Assembly (NCBI GenBank): GCA_947452005.1
Contig: CANGBC010000011.1
Coordinates: 1 to 64,000, forward strand
Direction of reading: 5' to 3'
DNA: 64,000 nt
Origin: Beijerinckiaceae bacterium
GTDB taxonomy: Bacteria; Pseudomonadota; Alphaproteobacteria; Rhizobiales; Beijerinckiaceae
Positions within the stretch are counted from its first letter, which is position 1, and each line of letters begins with the position of its first letter. The notes below the pieces were generated by a model. The model made no database searches, had not been told where the DNA came from, and worked only from the letters and a program-made list of their open reading frames with translations. Shown here one piece after another: positions 9,942-17,982 of this stretch. The position numbers were made by a program, and so were the translations under genes.

Positions 9942-10030
9942 TCGTCATTGCGAGGAGGCCGAAGGCCGACGCGGCAGTCCATAATGCGCCACGTGTGGCC
10001 ATCTGGATTGCTTCGGCTCACGCTCGCAAA
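9942..10030. repeat. Palindromic repeat family A, divergent near-full copy
   Basis: Starts tcgtcattgcgagg and ends ctggattgcttcggctcacgctcgcaaa. The inner part (ggccgaaggccgacgcggcag) differs from the other copies and the last bases of the right end are lost. It fills the space between two convergent genes. Confidence 0.8.
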
Positions 10031-10651
10031 CTAAACCTTAGAAGCCGCCCACGTCACAATCTGGCTCAGCACCTGCTGGCTGGCGGCATCCAGAGCCTCG
10101 ACAGCCGAAGCGCCCTCACCGGCTTCTCCCGGTGCATGGCCCGTGAAAATCTGGGCGGCGAGAATTTTGCCCGTGGTGTCGAGCAGGCGCACCGAGATCT
10201 CGACCTTGGCCTGGCCTTCGGCCGCATCCATTTCGAAGCGGCGGACATCCCAAGCCAGCGAGCGGTCGGCGGCCGCGCCATCGCCGGGACGACTGACGCT
10301 TCTGACCAGTTTAGCATTCTCAAAGGTCTGGATGAGGCGGCCCTGCAGCAGGCGTGGCAGGCGCTCCGTCCACTGGGCCCCCTTGATCACAGCCATGGCC
10401 GCCGGGCCTGTGCGCACGGCGATACGGTCCGTGTCAGCGGGTGCTGGTGCAGAGGGCTCAGGGATGGCCAGCACGCCCGAGGCCGCGCGGGCGCGCAGAT
10501 TGGTGCTGGGTGCCGAGAGATCAAACGTGGCCATTGGCGCAGAGCCACAGGCGGCCAAAGACAAGGAAAGGCCAAGCACGGCGGACAGCCGGACGCCGGT
10601 CGCAGCCGCGCGCGGGCGGAGCATCGTCAAGGCATCTGAAAAAGGCGTCAC
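10031..10651 (-). CDS. ABC-type transport auxiliary lipoprotein (LinN/PqiC-like) of the MCE system
   Basis: About 206 residues from a GTG at 10651 with ggag 6 bases upstream. An ATG at 10624 would give a more usual 25-residue lipoprotein signal, and a TTG at 10768 overlapping the mlaD stop is a third option. The signal peptide ends in the lipobox LAAC-GS, so the mature protein is probably lipid-anchored in the periplasm, on the outer membrane. The rest resembles the ABC-type transport auxiliary lipoprotein family (WTERLPRLLQGRLIQTFENA). It is the last gene of the permease-ATPase-MCE-lipoprotein set, the order of linKLMN in sphingomonads, whose products take up hydrophobic compounds. Confidence 0.85.
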   Translation of the reverse strand: MTPFSDALTMLRPRAAATGVRLSAVLGLSLSLAACGSAPMATFDLSAPSTNLRARAASGVLAIPEPSAPAPADTDRIAVRTGPAAMAVIKGAQWTERLPRLLQGRLIQTFENAKLVRSVSRPGDGAAADRSLAWDVRRFEMDAAEGQAKVEISVRLLDTTGKILAAQIFTGHAPGEAGEGASAVEALDAASQQVLSQIVTWAASKV

Positions 10652-10764
10652 GCGGGTCTCCGGCTGGATGATTCCATGCGCTCTCGCCACAGAACATGAG
10701 CCGGGGCAGTGAAGCAAGGTCTTGTGGTGACGCAACAGGCCCTGCGGCCAAGAAGTCACGGATT

Positions 10765-11673
10765 TCAACGCCCGTATTCAGGAACCGAGGGCTTGGCGCC
10801 GAAAATCACCTGTTCAGGGTTCTTGCCCAGCGACCGCACGGTGCGGTTGATCTCGTCCAAAGTCTTGCGCGCGTCCACTGCCAGAGCCTCATATTGCTTG
10901 AGGCCGGGGCCGGTGAAATTCTTCACACCCGCTGTCATTTCCTTGGTCCGCTGATCGAGATTATCAGCCAGTTTGCGGATGGAACGCACAGTCTCGCTCA
11001 ACTCGTCAAAAACCGCGCCCTGCCCCTTGCTGCCTCCCAAAAAGGCCTCAATCCGCTCAGCCGTGCCATTAAGCTTGGCTGTCAGCTCAGCAGCATTTTT
11101 GAGAGCGGCGGAGATATTGTCGCGATTGTCATCGAGCGTGGTGAGAAAGCGATCAAGTGAATCGATCGCGTGTCCAATGCGCTGCGGATCGGCACTGCCG
11201 AGCAACCGGTCCACTTTGTTGGCGAGCTCTTGCAGCGTTTCGACAATGTTTTGGAAATCGGACCGGTCAGCGCGAATTTCGGCAACGCCGCCGCCCTTGG
11301 TCTCAAGCCGATCAGCACCCGCTGAACCACCCGCCAGCGCGATGGAGCCCACACCCGTGAGGCCCTGATATTCGAGGCGCGCGCGTGTGTCGATTTTGAC
11401 AGGCGTGCGACGATCAACCTCGATCATGGCGTAAACTTCGGACGGGTCGGGCGCGAGATCGATATTGACCACTTCGCCAACCTTTAGGCCGTTGAAGAGC
11501 ACTTGCGAGCCGCGCGTCAGGCCGGACACCGAGGAGGTGAAGACAATGCGATATTGATCGCGGCCCGCCTGTTTGTTGACGCCGCCCGAAAACCAGAAAA
11601 TGAACAGAAAGGCGCCCAGCACAACAGCTAGGGTGAAAGCGCCGATCAGCGTGTAATTGGCTCTGGTTTCCAT
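10765..11673 (-). CDS. mlaD: MlaD-type MCE domain protein
   Basis: 302 residues. One N-terminal membrane helix (about 8-30, FTLAVVLGAFLFIFWFSGG) is followed by an MCE domain (FTSSVSGLTRGSQVLFNGLK, VEYQGLTGVGSIAL-type core), then a helical tail to the C terminus. MCE proteins form periplasmic hexameric rings that carry lipids or hydrophobic substrates between membranes. The ATG at 11673 follows gggagag and gives the standard MlaD N-terminus METRANYTLIGAF; further upstream sequence is not protein-like. It lies 46 bases after mlaF and precedes the lipoprotein gene. Confidence 0.93.
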   Translation of the reverse strand: METRANYTLIGAFTLAVVLGAFLFIFWFSGGVNKQAGRDQYRIVFTSSVSGLTRGSQVLFNGLKVGEVVNIDLAPDPSEVYAMIEVDRRTPVKIDTRARLEYQGLTGVGSIALAGGSAGADRLETKGGGVAEIRADRSDFQNIVETLQELANKVDRLLGSADPQRIGHAIDSLDRFLTTLDDNRDNISAALKNAAELTAKLNGTAERIEAFLGGSKGQGAVFDELSETVRSIRKLADNLDQRTKEMTAGVKNFTGPGLKQYEALAVDARKTLDEINRTVRSLGKNPEQVIFGAKPSVPEYGR

Positions 11674-11719
11674 GTCTCTCCCGAATCTTAAGCGACAGTC
11701 GCAGTCTTTGATGGCCCTT

Positions 11720-12487
11720 TCAAGATGAAGCGCCGCGCGCCTTTGCGCGCGCCCCATGGAAATAGGACTGCACCCAAGGGTGGCGCACCTGCAAAATCTC
11801 CTCCAGCGTACCGGCTGCGACAATTTTGCGATCCGCCAGCGCCGCAATGCGGTCGCAGATCGAATAGAGCGAATCCAGATCATGCGTGACCATGTACACG
11901 GTCAAGCCGAGCGTCTTTTGCAGCGTGCGGATGAGCGTGTCGAACTCGGCCGCGCCAATCGGATCAAGACCTGACGTTGGCTCGTCGAGGAACAGGATTT
12001 CGGGATCGAGCGCCAAGGCACGCGCCAGTGCGGCGCGTTTGATCATGCCGCCGGACAATTCGGAGGGAAATTTTTCAGCCGCATCGGCGGGCAGACCGAC
12101 CATGCGGATTTTGAGCATGGCCAGCTCATCCATCAGCTCTTGGCTGAGATGGAGATATTCACGCATCGGCACTTGAATGTTCTGGCGCACGGTGAGGCCT
12201 GAGAAGAGCGCGCCATGCTGGAAGAGCACACCCCAGCGCCGCTCCATCGCGCGATGTTCGTCTGGTTTGAGGGCCGCGAGATCCTGCCCAAAGACTTCGA
12301 TTGATCCTTCACGCTGGTGCACAAGGCCAAGGATGGTGCGCGTGAGAACCGACTTGCCTGTGCCTGAGCCACCGACAAAGCCCAAAACTTCGCCGCGCTT
12401 CACATCAAGATCGAGATGATCAAGGATGATCTTCTCGCCAAACCCCACAGTGATGCCGCGCACGCGGATGGCTGGCGTATCAGTCAT
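11720..12487 (-). CDS. mlaF: MlaF-type ABC transporter ATPase
   Basis: 255 residues, one ABC domain. Walker A GGSGTGKS is at 39-46, the signature LSGGM at 144-148, Walker B ILFLDE at 164-169, and the H-loop is in VTHDLDS. MlaF powers the MlaE permease from the cytoplasmic face. ATG with ggag 7 bases upstream. It is separated from mlaE by 126 bases holding a complete copy of palindromic repeat A, unusual for genes whose products act in one complex. Confidence 0.95.
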   Translation of the reverse strand: MTDTPAIRVRGITVGFGEKIILDHLDLDVKRGEVLGFVGGSGTGKSVLTRTILGLVHQREGSIEVFGQDLAALKPDEHRAMERRWGVLFQHGALFSGLTVRQNIQVPMREYLHLSQELMDELAMLKIRMVGLPADAAEKFPSELSGGMIKRAALARALALDPEILFLDEPTSGLDPIGAAEFDTLIRTLQKTLGLTVYMVTHDLDSLYSICDRIAALADRKIVAAGTLEEILQVRHPWVQSYFHGARAKARGASS

Positions 12488-12500
12488 GTGAAGACTCCGC

Positions 12501-12590
12501 CGTCATTGCGAGCGAAGCGAAGCAATCCAGAAAGCCTCACGTGGGGCCTCTGGATTGCCGCGTCGGGCTTCGCCCTCCTCGCAATGACGA
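12501..12590. repeat. Palindromic repeat family A, full copy inside the mla operon
   Basis: 90 bp from cgtcattgcgag to ctcgcaatgacga, with inner arms gaagcaatccag and ctggattgc. It is nearly identical to the copy at 31140-31230, differing only in a few bases near the right loop (gggcttcgccc versus gggctaaagccc). It lies between mlaE and mlaF; the transcript would fold it into a long hairpin. Confidence 0.9.
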
Positions 12591-12613
12591 TTGAAAAGCG
12601 CATCATCCCGTCC

Positions 12614-13747
12614 TCAATATTTGATCGCGGCGAAGAACATGGCGAAAATTCCGTCGACCACGATCACCATGAAAATGGATTTGACCACCGATGCCGTGAC
12701 CTGACGGCCCAGAGATTCCGCCGAGCCTTGCGTGGCCAGCCCCTCCATCGCCGCGATAATGCCGATCACGGTAGCCATGAAGGGCGCTTTGATGAGGCCG
12801 ACCAGAAATGTGTTCAGCGCAATGGCTGATTGCAGGCGCGCAAAGAAAACCTCTGGCGAAATGTCGCCATAGGTGAGCGCCACCACCATGCCGCCTAAAA
12901 TGCCTGCCAAATCGGCGAGGAAGGTCAGCAAAGGCAGACTGATGACCAGCGCCAGAATGCGCGGCATGACGAGCACATCAATCGGGCTCATGCCCATGAC
13001 GCGCAAGGCATCAATTTCTTCGCGCATTTTCATCGACCCCAGTTCAGCCGTTATGGCTGAGCCTGAGCGACCCGCGATCATGATGGAGGTGAGCAGCACC
13101 GCCAATTCGCGCAGGGTCAGAATCCCGATGAGATCAACCGAGAATGTGGCCGCACCGAATTTCTGCAATTGAAAGATGGATTGTTGCGCGACAATACAGC
13201 CGACCAGAAAATTGATCAGCACAATGATGGGCAATGATCGAAAGGCAAAGGCCTCGACGTGAAAGACAACCGAGGTGCCGCGCAGCCGCGCCGGATTGAG
13301 GATGACACGCACCAGCGCGTGCACGACTTTGCCCAAAAATGTCATGCCACCCAGAAGATTGCGCGCAATACCCACAATCGTCTCACCAATATCAGCCAGC
13401 AGATCGACAAACAGATTGCCGTGGCGTGCGACGGGCTGAGGCACGGGCTCATATCTGGATTCGGTCAACAGCAGCGTGAAATCGGCTCGCGCCCCGCCAT
13501 AATCTGCATCAATCCCGTGTGCCACCAGATCAGCGCGCACACGATCAACCAGCCAGGCCCCCGCCGTGTCGATGCGCTCGATATGTTCAAGATCCAGCGT
13601 CACCTTCAAGGCGCGATGCGCACTCGCCAGCAATTTGCGCGAGGCGGCTTCCAGCTGCGCAGAGACAGCCAGCGTCCATTCACCCGACAGCACCAGATGC
13701 AGGCGCTCACCGACGAGTTTCTCGGAAAAGCCGGGCTCGCGCGCCAT
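12614..13747 (-). CDS. mlaE: MlaE-type permease with fused N-terminal STAS domain
   Basis: 377 residues. Residues 1-~110 resemble a STAS domain (LHLVLSGEWTLAVSAQLE, VTLDLEHIERIDTAGAWLVD), equivalent to the separate MlaB protein of E. coli. The remainder is an MlaE permease with about five membrane helices and the conserved cytoplasmic loop around SGSAITAELGSMKMREEIDA and LRVMGMSP. It forms the inner-membrane channel of the MCE transporter. ATG with ggag upstream lies only 5 bases after the stop of the XRE-cupin gene, and the ribosome binding site is inside that gene's end, so the two are almost certainly co-transcribed. No mlaC is present. Confidence 0.94.
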   Translation of the reverse strand: MAREPGFSEKLVGERLHLVLSGEWTLAVSAQLEAASRKLLASAHRALKVTLDLEHIERIDTAGAWLVDRVRADLVAHGIDADYGGARADFTLLLTESRYEPVPQPVARHGNLFVDLLADIGETIVGIARNLLGGMTFLGKVVHALVRVILNPARLRGTSVVFHVEAFAFRSLPIIVLINFLVGCIVAQQSIFQLQKFGAATFSVDLIGILTLRELAVLLTSIMIAGRSGSAITAELGSMKMREEIDALRVMGMSPIDVLVMPRILALVISLPLLTFLADLAGILGGMVVALTYGDISPEVFFARLQSAIALNTFLVGLIKAPFMATVIGIIAAMEGLATQGSAESLGRQVTASVVKSIFMVIVVDGIFAMFFAAIKY

Positions 13748-13752
13748 CTACA

Positions 13753-14370
13753 TCACTCCATGACAGCGGCTTTGAGAATACAAACCATTGTGGCATGCGC
13801 AGGCTTTTTGCCCGTATTGCGGATGACATGCGGGCGATCACAGCGATAGCGCAACGTATCACCCGCCTTTGCCTGTTCGATCACGCCAGACACTTCAACT
13901 TCCAGTTCGCCAGAGATCACCGACAGACATTCAATTGAGCCGCGCTGATGGGGATCGGATTCCAGGATCCCGCCGGGCTCTGCGTGGAAATCATACCATT
14001 GCAGCCATTCGACTGTCTTGATCCAGCCAATGATGCCAAGCCGGCATTTGCCATCGTCAGAAAAGAGCATGGGCATTTCGCCCTTGTTGGTCTTTTCAAT
14101 GAAGGGCTCGTCTTCAGCCGCCTGCAACACGCGCTCGATGGAGACATCCAGCGCCTGCGCCAGACGCCAGATGGTGGCCAGCGTCGGATTGGTCTCGTTG
14201 CGCTCGATCTGGCTGATGATGGATTTGGCGACACCCGATTGCTCGGACAATTCGGAAAGCGACAGATTATAGGCCTTGCGCAGACGCTGGACGGTCTTGC
14301 CGAGCTGGCCGGACAGAGCCACCGCACCTGCCTCCAATGCTTTCGCCTTGTCCCGACCCTCGACGCCCAT
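13753..14370 (-). CDS. XRE-family regulator with C-terminal cupin domain
   Basis: 205 residues. An N-terminal XRE helix-turn-helix (TVQRLRKAYNLSLSELSEQ, GVAKSIISQIERNETNPT) is followed by a cupin (GGILESDPHQRGSIECLSVI, GDTLRYRCDRPHVIRNTG). This PuuR-like layout is a DNA-binding repressor or activator controlled by a small ligand. The ATG at 14370 is preceded by agga 5 bases away; a longer frame to 14451 lacks a good site. It lies downstream of a DMT exporter and 5 bases before mlaE, so it may control the whole DMT-mla unit. Confidence 0.88.
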   Translation of the reverse strand: MGVEGRDKAKALEAGAVALSGQLGKTVQRLRKAYNLSLSELSEQSGVAKSIISQIERNETNPTLATIWRLAQALDVSIERVLQAAEDEPFIEKTNKGEMPMLFSDDGKCRLGIIGWIKTVEWLQWYDFHAEPGGILESDPHQRGSIECLSVISGELEVEVSGVIEQAKAGDTLRYRCDRPHVIRNTGKKPAHATMVCILKAAVME

Positions 14371-14447
14371 GCCCGTCCTGCTCCCCGTCAAATCGTTCCG
14401 GAGACTACCCGATTTCGTTTGGAATAACGAACGCTGGTTTTGGCGAT

Positions 14448-15365
14448 TCACGGTTTTTTGGCGCGACGCTCGCTGAAAATGGCGAGCAATCCGCCGCAGA
14501 CAATGATCGAGGCCCCGACAAGGGCGACAGGTGCTGGCACTTCGCCAAACACAAAGAAACCCAGCGTCAAAGCCCAGATCATGGAGGTGTAATCAAAGCA
14601 GGCGACGATGGATGCATCGGCCAGGCGATAGCTTTGCGTCATGAAAATCTGCCCGGCCCCGCCCAAAAGACCCGTGCAGATCAAGGGCCACCAATGGCCG
14701 GCCTGCGGCCACACCCAGGCTTGCGAGGCAACAGCGGGACCAAGCGCTGTATCCAGTGGCCAGATTTCGGCCAGCAAAATGATGAGCAGGCTCACCAAAG
14801 TGGTCGTGCCCTGGAAATAGAAGACGATGGCGCCCGTGTCTTCGGTGCGCGTGAGGCGGCGCGTCTGGATCATGGCGATGGACACAAGTGCGGCCCCGCC
14901 AAAAGCGCAGAGCGCGCCAATGCCATTGGCCGAATGCAGCCCTGCCCCCAAATGCTCCCAGAGCATGACCAGCACACCGCCAAAACCGATGCAGACCGCC
15001 GCCCAGCGCATGCCATTGACCCGCTCATGCAGGAGGAGCGCTGCAAAGACGACGATCAGAAGCGGTGCGGCATAGCCAATGGCCGTGACGTCGGCCAGCG
15101 GCAGCAGGCCATAGGCGGCAAACATGAGAAACATGCTGCCCACGCCCGCCAGCGAGCGCACGAGATGGCCAGCAAACCAATTAGTATACAGCGCACGCGG
15201 AAAATCGCCGCGCATCAGCAGCCAGACCACCAGAACAACAAGGGCAAAGGCCGAGCGGAAAAAGACCATTTCGGCGATTGGATAGGCGCTGTAATATTTG
15301 ACAAGCGTCAGCATGCCCGAGAAGAGCAAGGTCGATGCGATTTTGGCTGCTATCCCGACGAGCAT
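14448..15365 (-). CDS. DMT superfamily transporter (EamA family)
   Basis: 305 residues with about ten hydrophobic segments in two EamA repeats (LVGIAAKIASTLLFSGMLTL; ADVTAIGYAAPLLIVVFAAL; ADASIVACFDYTSMIWALTL), the pattern of inner-membrane drug/metabolite exporters such as RhtA/YedA. The substrate cannot be read from sequence. The ATG at 15365 is preferred; an upstream TTG at 15419 adds 18 polar residues. It reads into the XRE-cupin gene 77 bases later. Confidence 0.9.
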   Translation of the reverse strand: MLVGIAAKIASTLLFSGMLTLVKYYSAYPIAEMVFFRSAFALVVLVVWLLMRGDFPRALYTNWFAGHLVRSLAGVGSMFLMFAAYGLLPLADVTAIGYAAPLLIVVFAALLLHERVNGMRWAAVCIGFGGVLVMLWEHLGAGLHSANGIGALCAFGGAALVSIAMIQTRRLTRTEDTGAIVFYFQGTTTLVSLLIILLAEIWPLDTALGPAVASQAWVWPQAGHWWPLICTGLLGGAGQIFMTQSYRLADASIVACFDYTSMIWALTLGFFVFGEVPAPVALVGASIIVCGGLLAIFSERRAKKP

Positions 15366-15486
15366 GATTCCGCTTCTGTTGCGCGCGGCACCATGGGGGG
15401 AGTGTGGCCAGATTGTCAAAAGGACGGGCGTGTCTGTGCAACATTTCGATGATCAACAACATCTGCCGATGACGCATCACATCCCC

Positions 15487-15631
15487 CTCCCCCTTGTGGG
15501 GAGGGGCTAGGGGTGGGGGTCGCGCAATGCTTGTGAAATGACCCGCACACAGACACTTTTTACATCGGCGCACCTCACGACCCCCACCTCGCTCGGGCTT
15601 TCGCCCGAGTCGTCCTCCCCACAAGGGGGAG
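15487..15631. repeat. MITE-like repeat family B, copy 1
   Basis: 145 bp bounded by perfect 17-bp inverted repeats: ctcccccttgtggggag (15487-15503) and its complement (15615-15631). Sub-terminal ggggtgggggtcg and cgacccccacc also pair, and an inner hairpin gctcgggctttcgcccgag sits near the right end. No coding capacity. Confidence 0.88.
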
Positions 15632-15655
15632 AAGGTTTCGATCAGCCAAATTGCG

Positions 15656-15667
15656 CTCGCAATGACG
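15656..15667. repeat. Fragment of repeat family A (right end)
   Basis: Only the terminal ctcgcaatgacg is present, just downstream of the cytochrome c gene end and next to repeat B. Confidence 0.55.
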
Positions 15668-15671
15668 AGCG

Positions 15672-16589
15672 TTACTTTTTCGGCGGCTTCACCGGGCCAT
15701 CGACCGCTGGCAGGCTTTTCAAATATTCCGCCATCGCGTCGCGATCTGATTTGGGCAGTGCCGCCATATTCTTCACAACATCGGCCATGGAGCCCCCCAC
15801 TTTGTCATCGGGCGTCATGCCCGTTTCAAGCAGATCGAGAACTTCATCTTTCGACCATGAGGCAAAATTCTTGCCTGAAATATTTGGTAAAAATACCTTG
15901 CCTTCCGGATCAGGCCCGCCAGCATAGCGCATGGATTTGACGATTCCGCCAAACACATCACGCGGCGAATGACATTCCGCGCAATGGGCCAAGGCTTCGA
16001 CAAGATAATGGCCGCGGTTCCATTCCACACTCTTCGAGGAATCTTCCGCAATGGGCCCCTTTTCCAGATAGAGTGCCTTCCAGAGCCCGAGACCACGTCT
16101 GACATTAAATGGGGGTGGCAGTTCGTGATCGCTCGCGCGCCCCTCAACAGCCGGCAGCGTGCGCAAATACGCCATGAGATCGCGAATGTCTTCAGGCCGC
16201 GCATGTGCATAGGTCGTATACGGGAAAGCCGGATAATAATGCTCACCCTTGGGAGACACACCGCGCTGCATGGCATTGGCGAGATCGACCGTTGACCAAG
16301 CCCCAAGACCATCCAGCTTGTGCGATGAAATATTGGGCGCCACAAACGTACCAAAATTCGTTTTCAGGCGAAGACCGCCGCCGAGCTTTCTGCGATCCGT
16401 ATCGCCGGGTGTCGCATGGCATGACGCACAGCCGCCCGCGTTAAAGACAATCTCACCGCGCGAGACATCCCCATCACCGAGCAGGCTTTGCGCTTCCACA
16501 CTGGAGAGATACGAGGGCGCTGTCAGCCACCAGAAAAGGCCCAAACTCAGAAGAGCCATGCTAGCGACGAGTTTGACAGCGCGTCTCAT
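15672..16589 (-). CDS. Diheme cytochrome c, membrane- or periplasm-located
   Basis: 305 residues. An N-terminal signal or anchor (VASMALLSLGLFWWLTAP) is followed by two cytochrome c domains with heme motifs CASCH (54-58) and CAECH (203-207). Axial Met candidates are less clear. The layout resembles the cytochrome subunit of PQQ or flavin-linked alcohol/sugar dehydrogenases, but no dehydrogenase subunit is adjacent. The start is 2 bases after the stop of the cytochrome c' gene and there is no separate ribosome binding site, so translation is probably coupled. The C terminus is Lys/Pro-rich. Confidence 0.9.
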   Translation of the reverse strand: MRRAVKLVASMALLSLGLFWWLTAPSYLSSVEAQSLLGDGDVSRGEIVFNAGGCASCHATPGDTDRRKLGGGLRLKTNFGTFVAPNISSHKLDGLGAWSTVDLANAMQRGVSPKGEHYYPAFPYTTYAHARPEDIRDLMAYLRTLPAVEGRASDHELPPPFNVRRGLGLWKALYLEKGPIAEDSSKSVEWNRGHYLVEALAHCAECHSPRDVFGGIVKSMRYAGGPDPEGKVFLPNISGKNFASWSKDEVLDLLETGMTPDDKVGGSMADVVKNMAALPKSDRDAMAEYLKSLPAVDGPVKPPKK

Positions 16590-16591
16590 CG

Positions 16592-17035
16592 TTAGCGGCG
16601 TGGCGCGCGATAGGCGTCGTGGCAGGTATCGCAGTTAGCCACGACTTTGGGGAATTCTACCTTGAAGCTGGCCTCATCCTTGATCGCAGCGCTGGCCACG
16701 GAGACGGCTTTTTCGAAATCGGCGTTGACCTGATCGAACTTGGCTTTCTCGGCCCAGATCTTGGGCAAAGCGCGCGTCTCGCCACCCGTCTCGCTTCCCG
16801 GCGGAAAAAGACCCGGCAGCTTGTGGTAGTCGGTAGCAAACCCCTTGAGCGTGGCCTGCACTTTGGCAAGATCAAAAGGCTCGGTGCCTTTCAACATATT
16901 GGTCATTGTGCGATTGGCCTGCAAATTCTGTTTCATGAGCTGCTGGCGTTCAGCGATGACGTTGTTCTGAGCCACAGCGGCAACAGATGAAAGACCGGCC
17001 ACAAATGCGGTCGCAATGAGCAGTTCACGAGACAT
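16592..17035 (-). CDS. Cytochrome c' (c-prime)
   Basis: 147 residues with a cleavable signal peptide (ELLIATAFVAGLSSVAAVAQ) and one heme motif near the C terminus (CDTCH 135-139, then AYRAPRR), the hallmark of four-helix cytochrome c'. These periplasmic proteins bind NO or CO and are linked to nitrosative stress; some act in electron transfer. ATG 17035 is preceded by a perfect aggagg. It is the fourth gene of a chrA1-chrA2-rhodanese-cyt c'-diheme cyt c run on the minus strand. Confidence 0.93.
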   Translation of the reverse strand: MSRELLIATAFVAGLSSVAAVAQNNVIAERQQLMKQNLQANRTMTNMLKGTEPFDLAKVQATLKGFATDYHKLPGLFPPGSETGGETRALPKIWAEKAKFDQVNADFEKAVSVASAAIKDEASFKVEFPKVVANCDTCHDAYRAPRR

Positions 17036-17064
17036 GAGCGTCCTCCTGAAAACGATGTTGGATT

Positions 17065-17379
17065 TTACTTTTCGACGGGCAGGCCAGCGGCCAGCCACGC
17101 ATTCATGGAACCTTGAAAATGCGTATGCACATCGGCGCGGCCTGCGGCCTGTGCCATTTCCAGACCCTGCAGCGTGCGTGCACCTGAGCGGCACGACAGC
17201 ACAACAGGCTTGTCTGTGGGCAGGCCTGCGGGATCAAAAGCCGAGAGCGGCATGTTGAGCGCGCCGGGAATATGGCCGGCTGCAAATTCATGCGGCTCGC
17301 GCACATCCACGAGATGAATCGTGTCTGCGGCCAAAGCCTTCTGCACGTCTTCCAGGCTCATCACATCCACACGCATCAT
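17065..17379 (-). CDS. Single-domain rhodanese-like protein
   Basis: 104 residues. It shows the rhodanese features VDVREPHEFAAGHIPGALN and the active-site loop CRSGART with Cys63 as persulfide carrier. No signal peptide, so it is probably cytoplasmic. Rhodaneses move sulfane sulfur, for example from thiosulfate to thiols. ATG 17379 is chosen because ggaga lies 9 bases upstream; the adjacent ATG at 17376 is equivalent. It sits between the ChrA pair and cytochrome c'. Confidence 0.9.
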   Translation of the reverse strand: MMRVDVMSLEDVQKALAADTIHLVDVREPHEFAAGHIPGALNMPLSAFDPAGLPTDKPVVLSCRSGARTLQGLEMAQAAGRADVHTHFQGSMNAWLAAGLPVEK

Positions 17380-17415
17380 GGGCTTTCGTCTCCGTCTTGT
17401 TCTGACCAACCCTGT

Positions 17416-17982
17416 TTAGCGGAAAAGTCCGCTATGGGCGAGATAAAGCTCGAGATTGAAGACCAGAGCCCCCACACCCAAAAGCGCAAAAGGGTGCATA
17501 CGCGGGCGCCAAGTCAGCATGGCTGCAACGAAAACAGCCAAGCCCCAGGCCAGCGGCCCGGCATCGGCCATGCGGAAAATCGCAATGGCGCCTGAAAACA
17601 TGAGCCCCGTGCCGATGGGCGCCAGGCCCATTTCCAGCGCCGCATGCCATTCGCGCCCACGATAGCGATTCCAGACGGTCGACACGCCCAAGCACAAAAG
17701 CGATGACGGCAGGAACAACGCCAATGTGGCGACAATGGCCCCGCCCCAGCCAGCGACCTTCCAGCCAATCAATGTGCCCAGCATCGAGCCCGGGCCCGGT
17801 GCCACACGCGCCACCGCAAAGATTTCGATGAATTCACGCGCCGACATCCAGTGCTGGACATCGACGGCCTCTTTCTGGATCGGCGCGAAGATCGACGGGC
17901 CACCACCAATGGCCACCAGCGACAGCGGCACAAAGACGCTCATCAAAGCGAGATAGGGAGAGAGGGATGAATCCTCACGCAT
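17416..17982 (-). CDS. Chromate transporter half-protein, ChrA family (second)
   Basis: 188 residues, one CHR domain with about six hydrophobic segments and the conserved motifs VAIGGGPSIFAPIQKEAV and VARVAPGPGSMLGTLIGW. Short-chain ChrA proteins usually come as pairs that together equal a full-length transporter; this is the second member. The ATG at 17982 overlaps the preceding chrA stop by 8 bases. Chromate efflux is the known function of some members; others are of unknown specificity. Confidence 0.9.
   Translation of the reverse strand: MREDSSLSPYLALMSVFVPLSLVAIGGGPSIFAPIQKEAVDVQHWMSAREFIEIFAVARVAPGPGSMLGTLIGWKVAGWGGAIVATLALFLPSSLLCLGVSTVWNRYRGREWHAALEMGLAPIGTGLMFSGAIAIFRMADAGPLAWGLAVFVAAMLTWRPRMHPFALLGVGALVFNLELYLAHSGLFR

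Larger units (their letters stand above)
15366..15671. other. Intergenic region with MITE-like element
   Basis: 306 bases between the diheme cytochrome c and DMT genes (both minus strand). It contains one complete repeat B element (15487-15631) and a short end of repeat A (15656-15667). I see no gene here. Confidence 0.7.
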
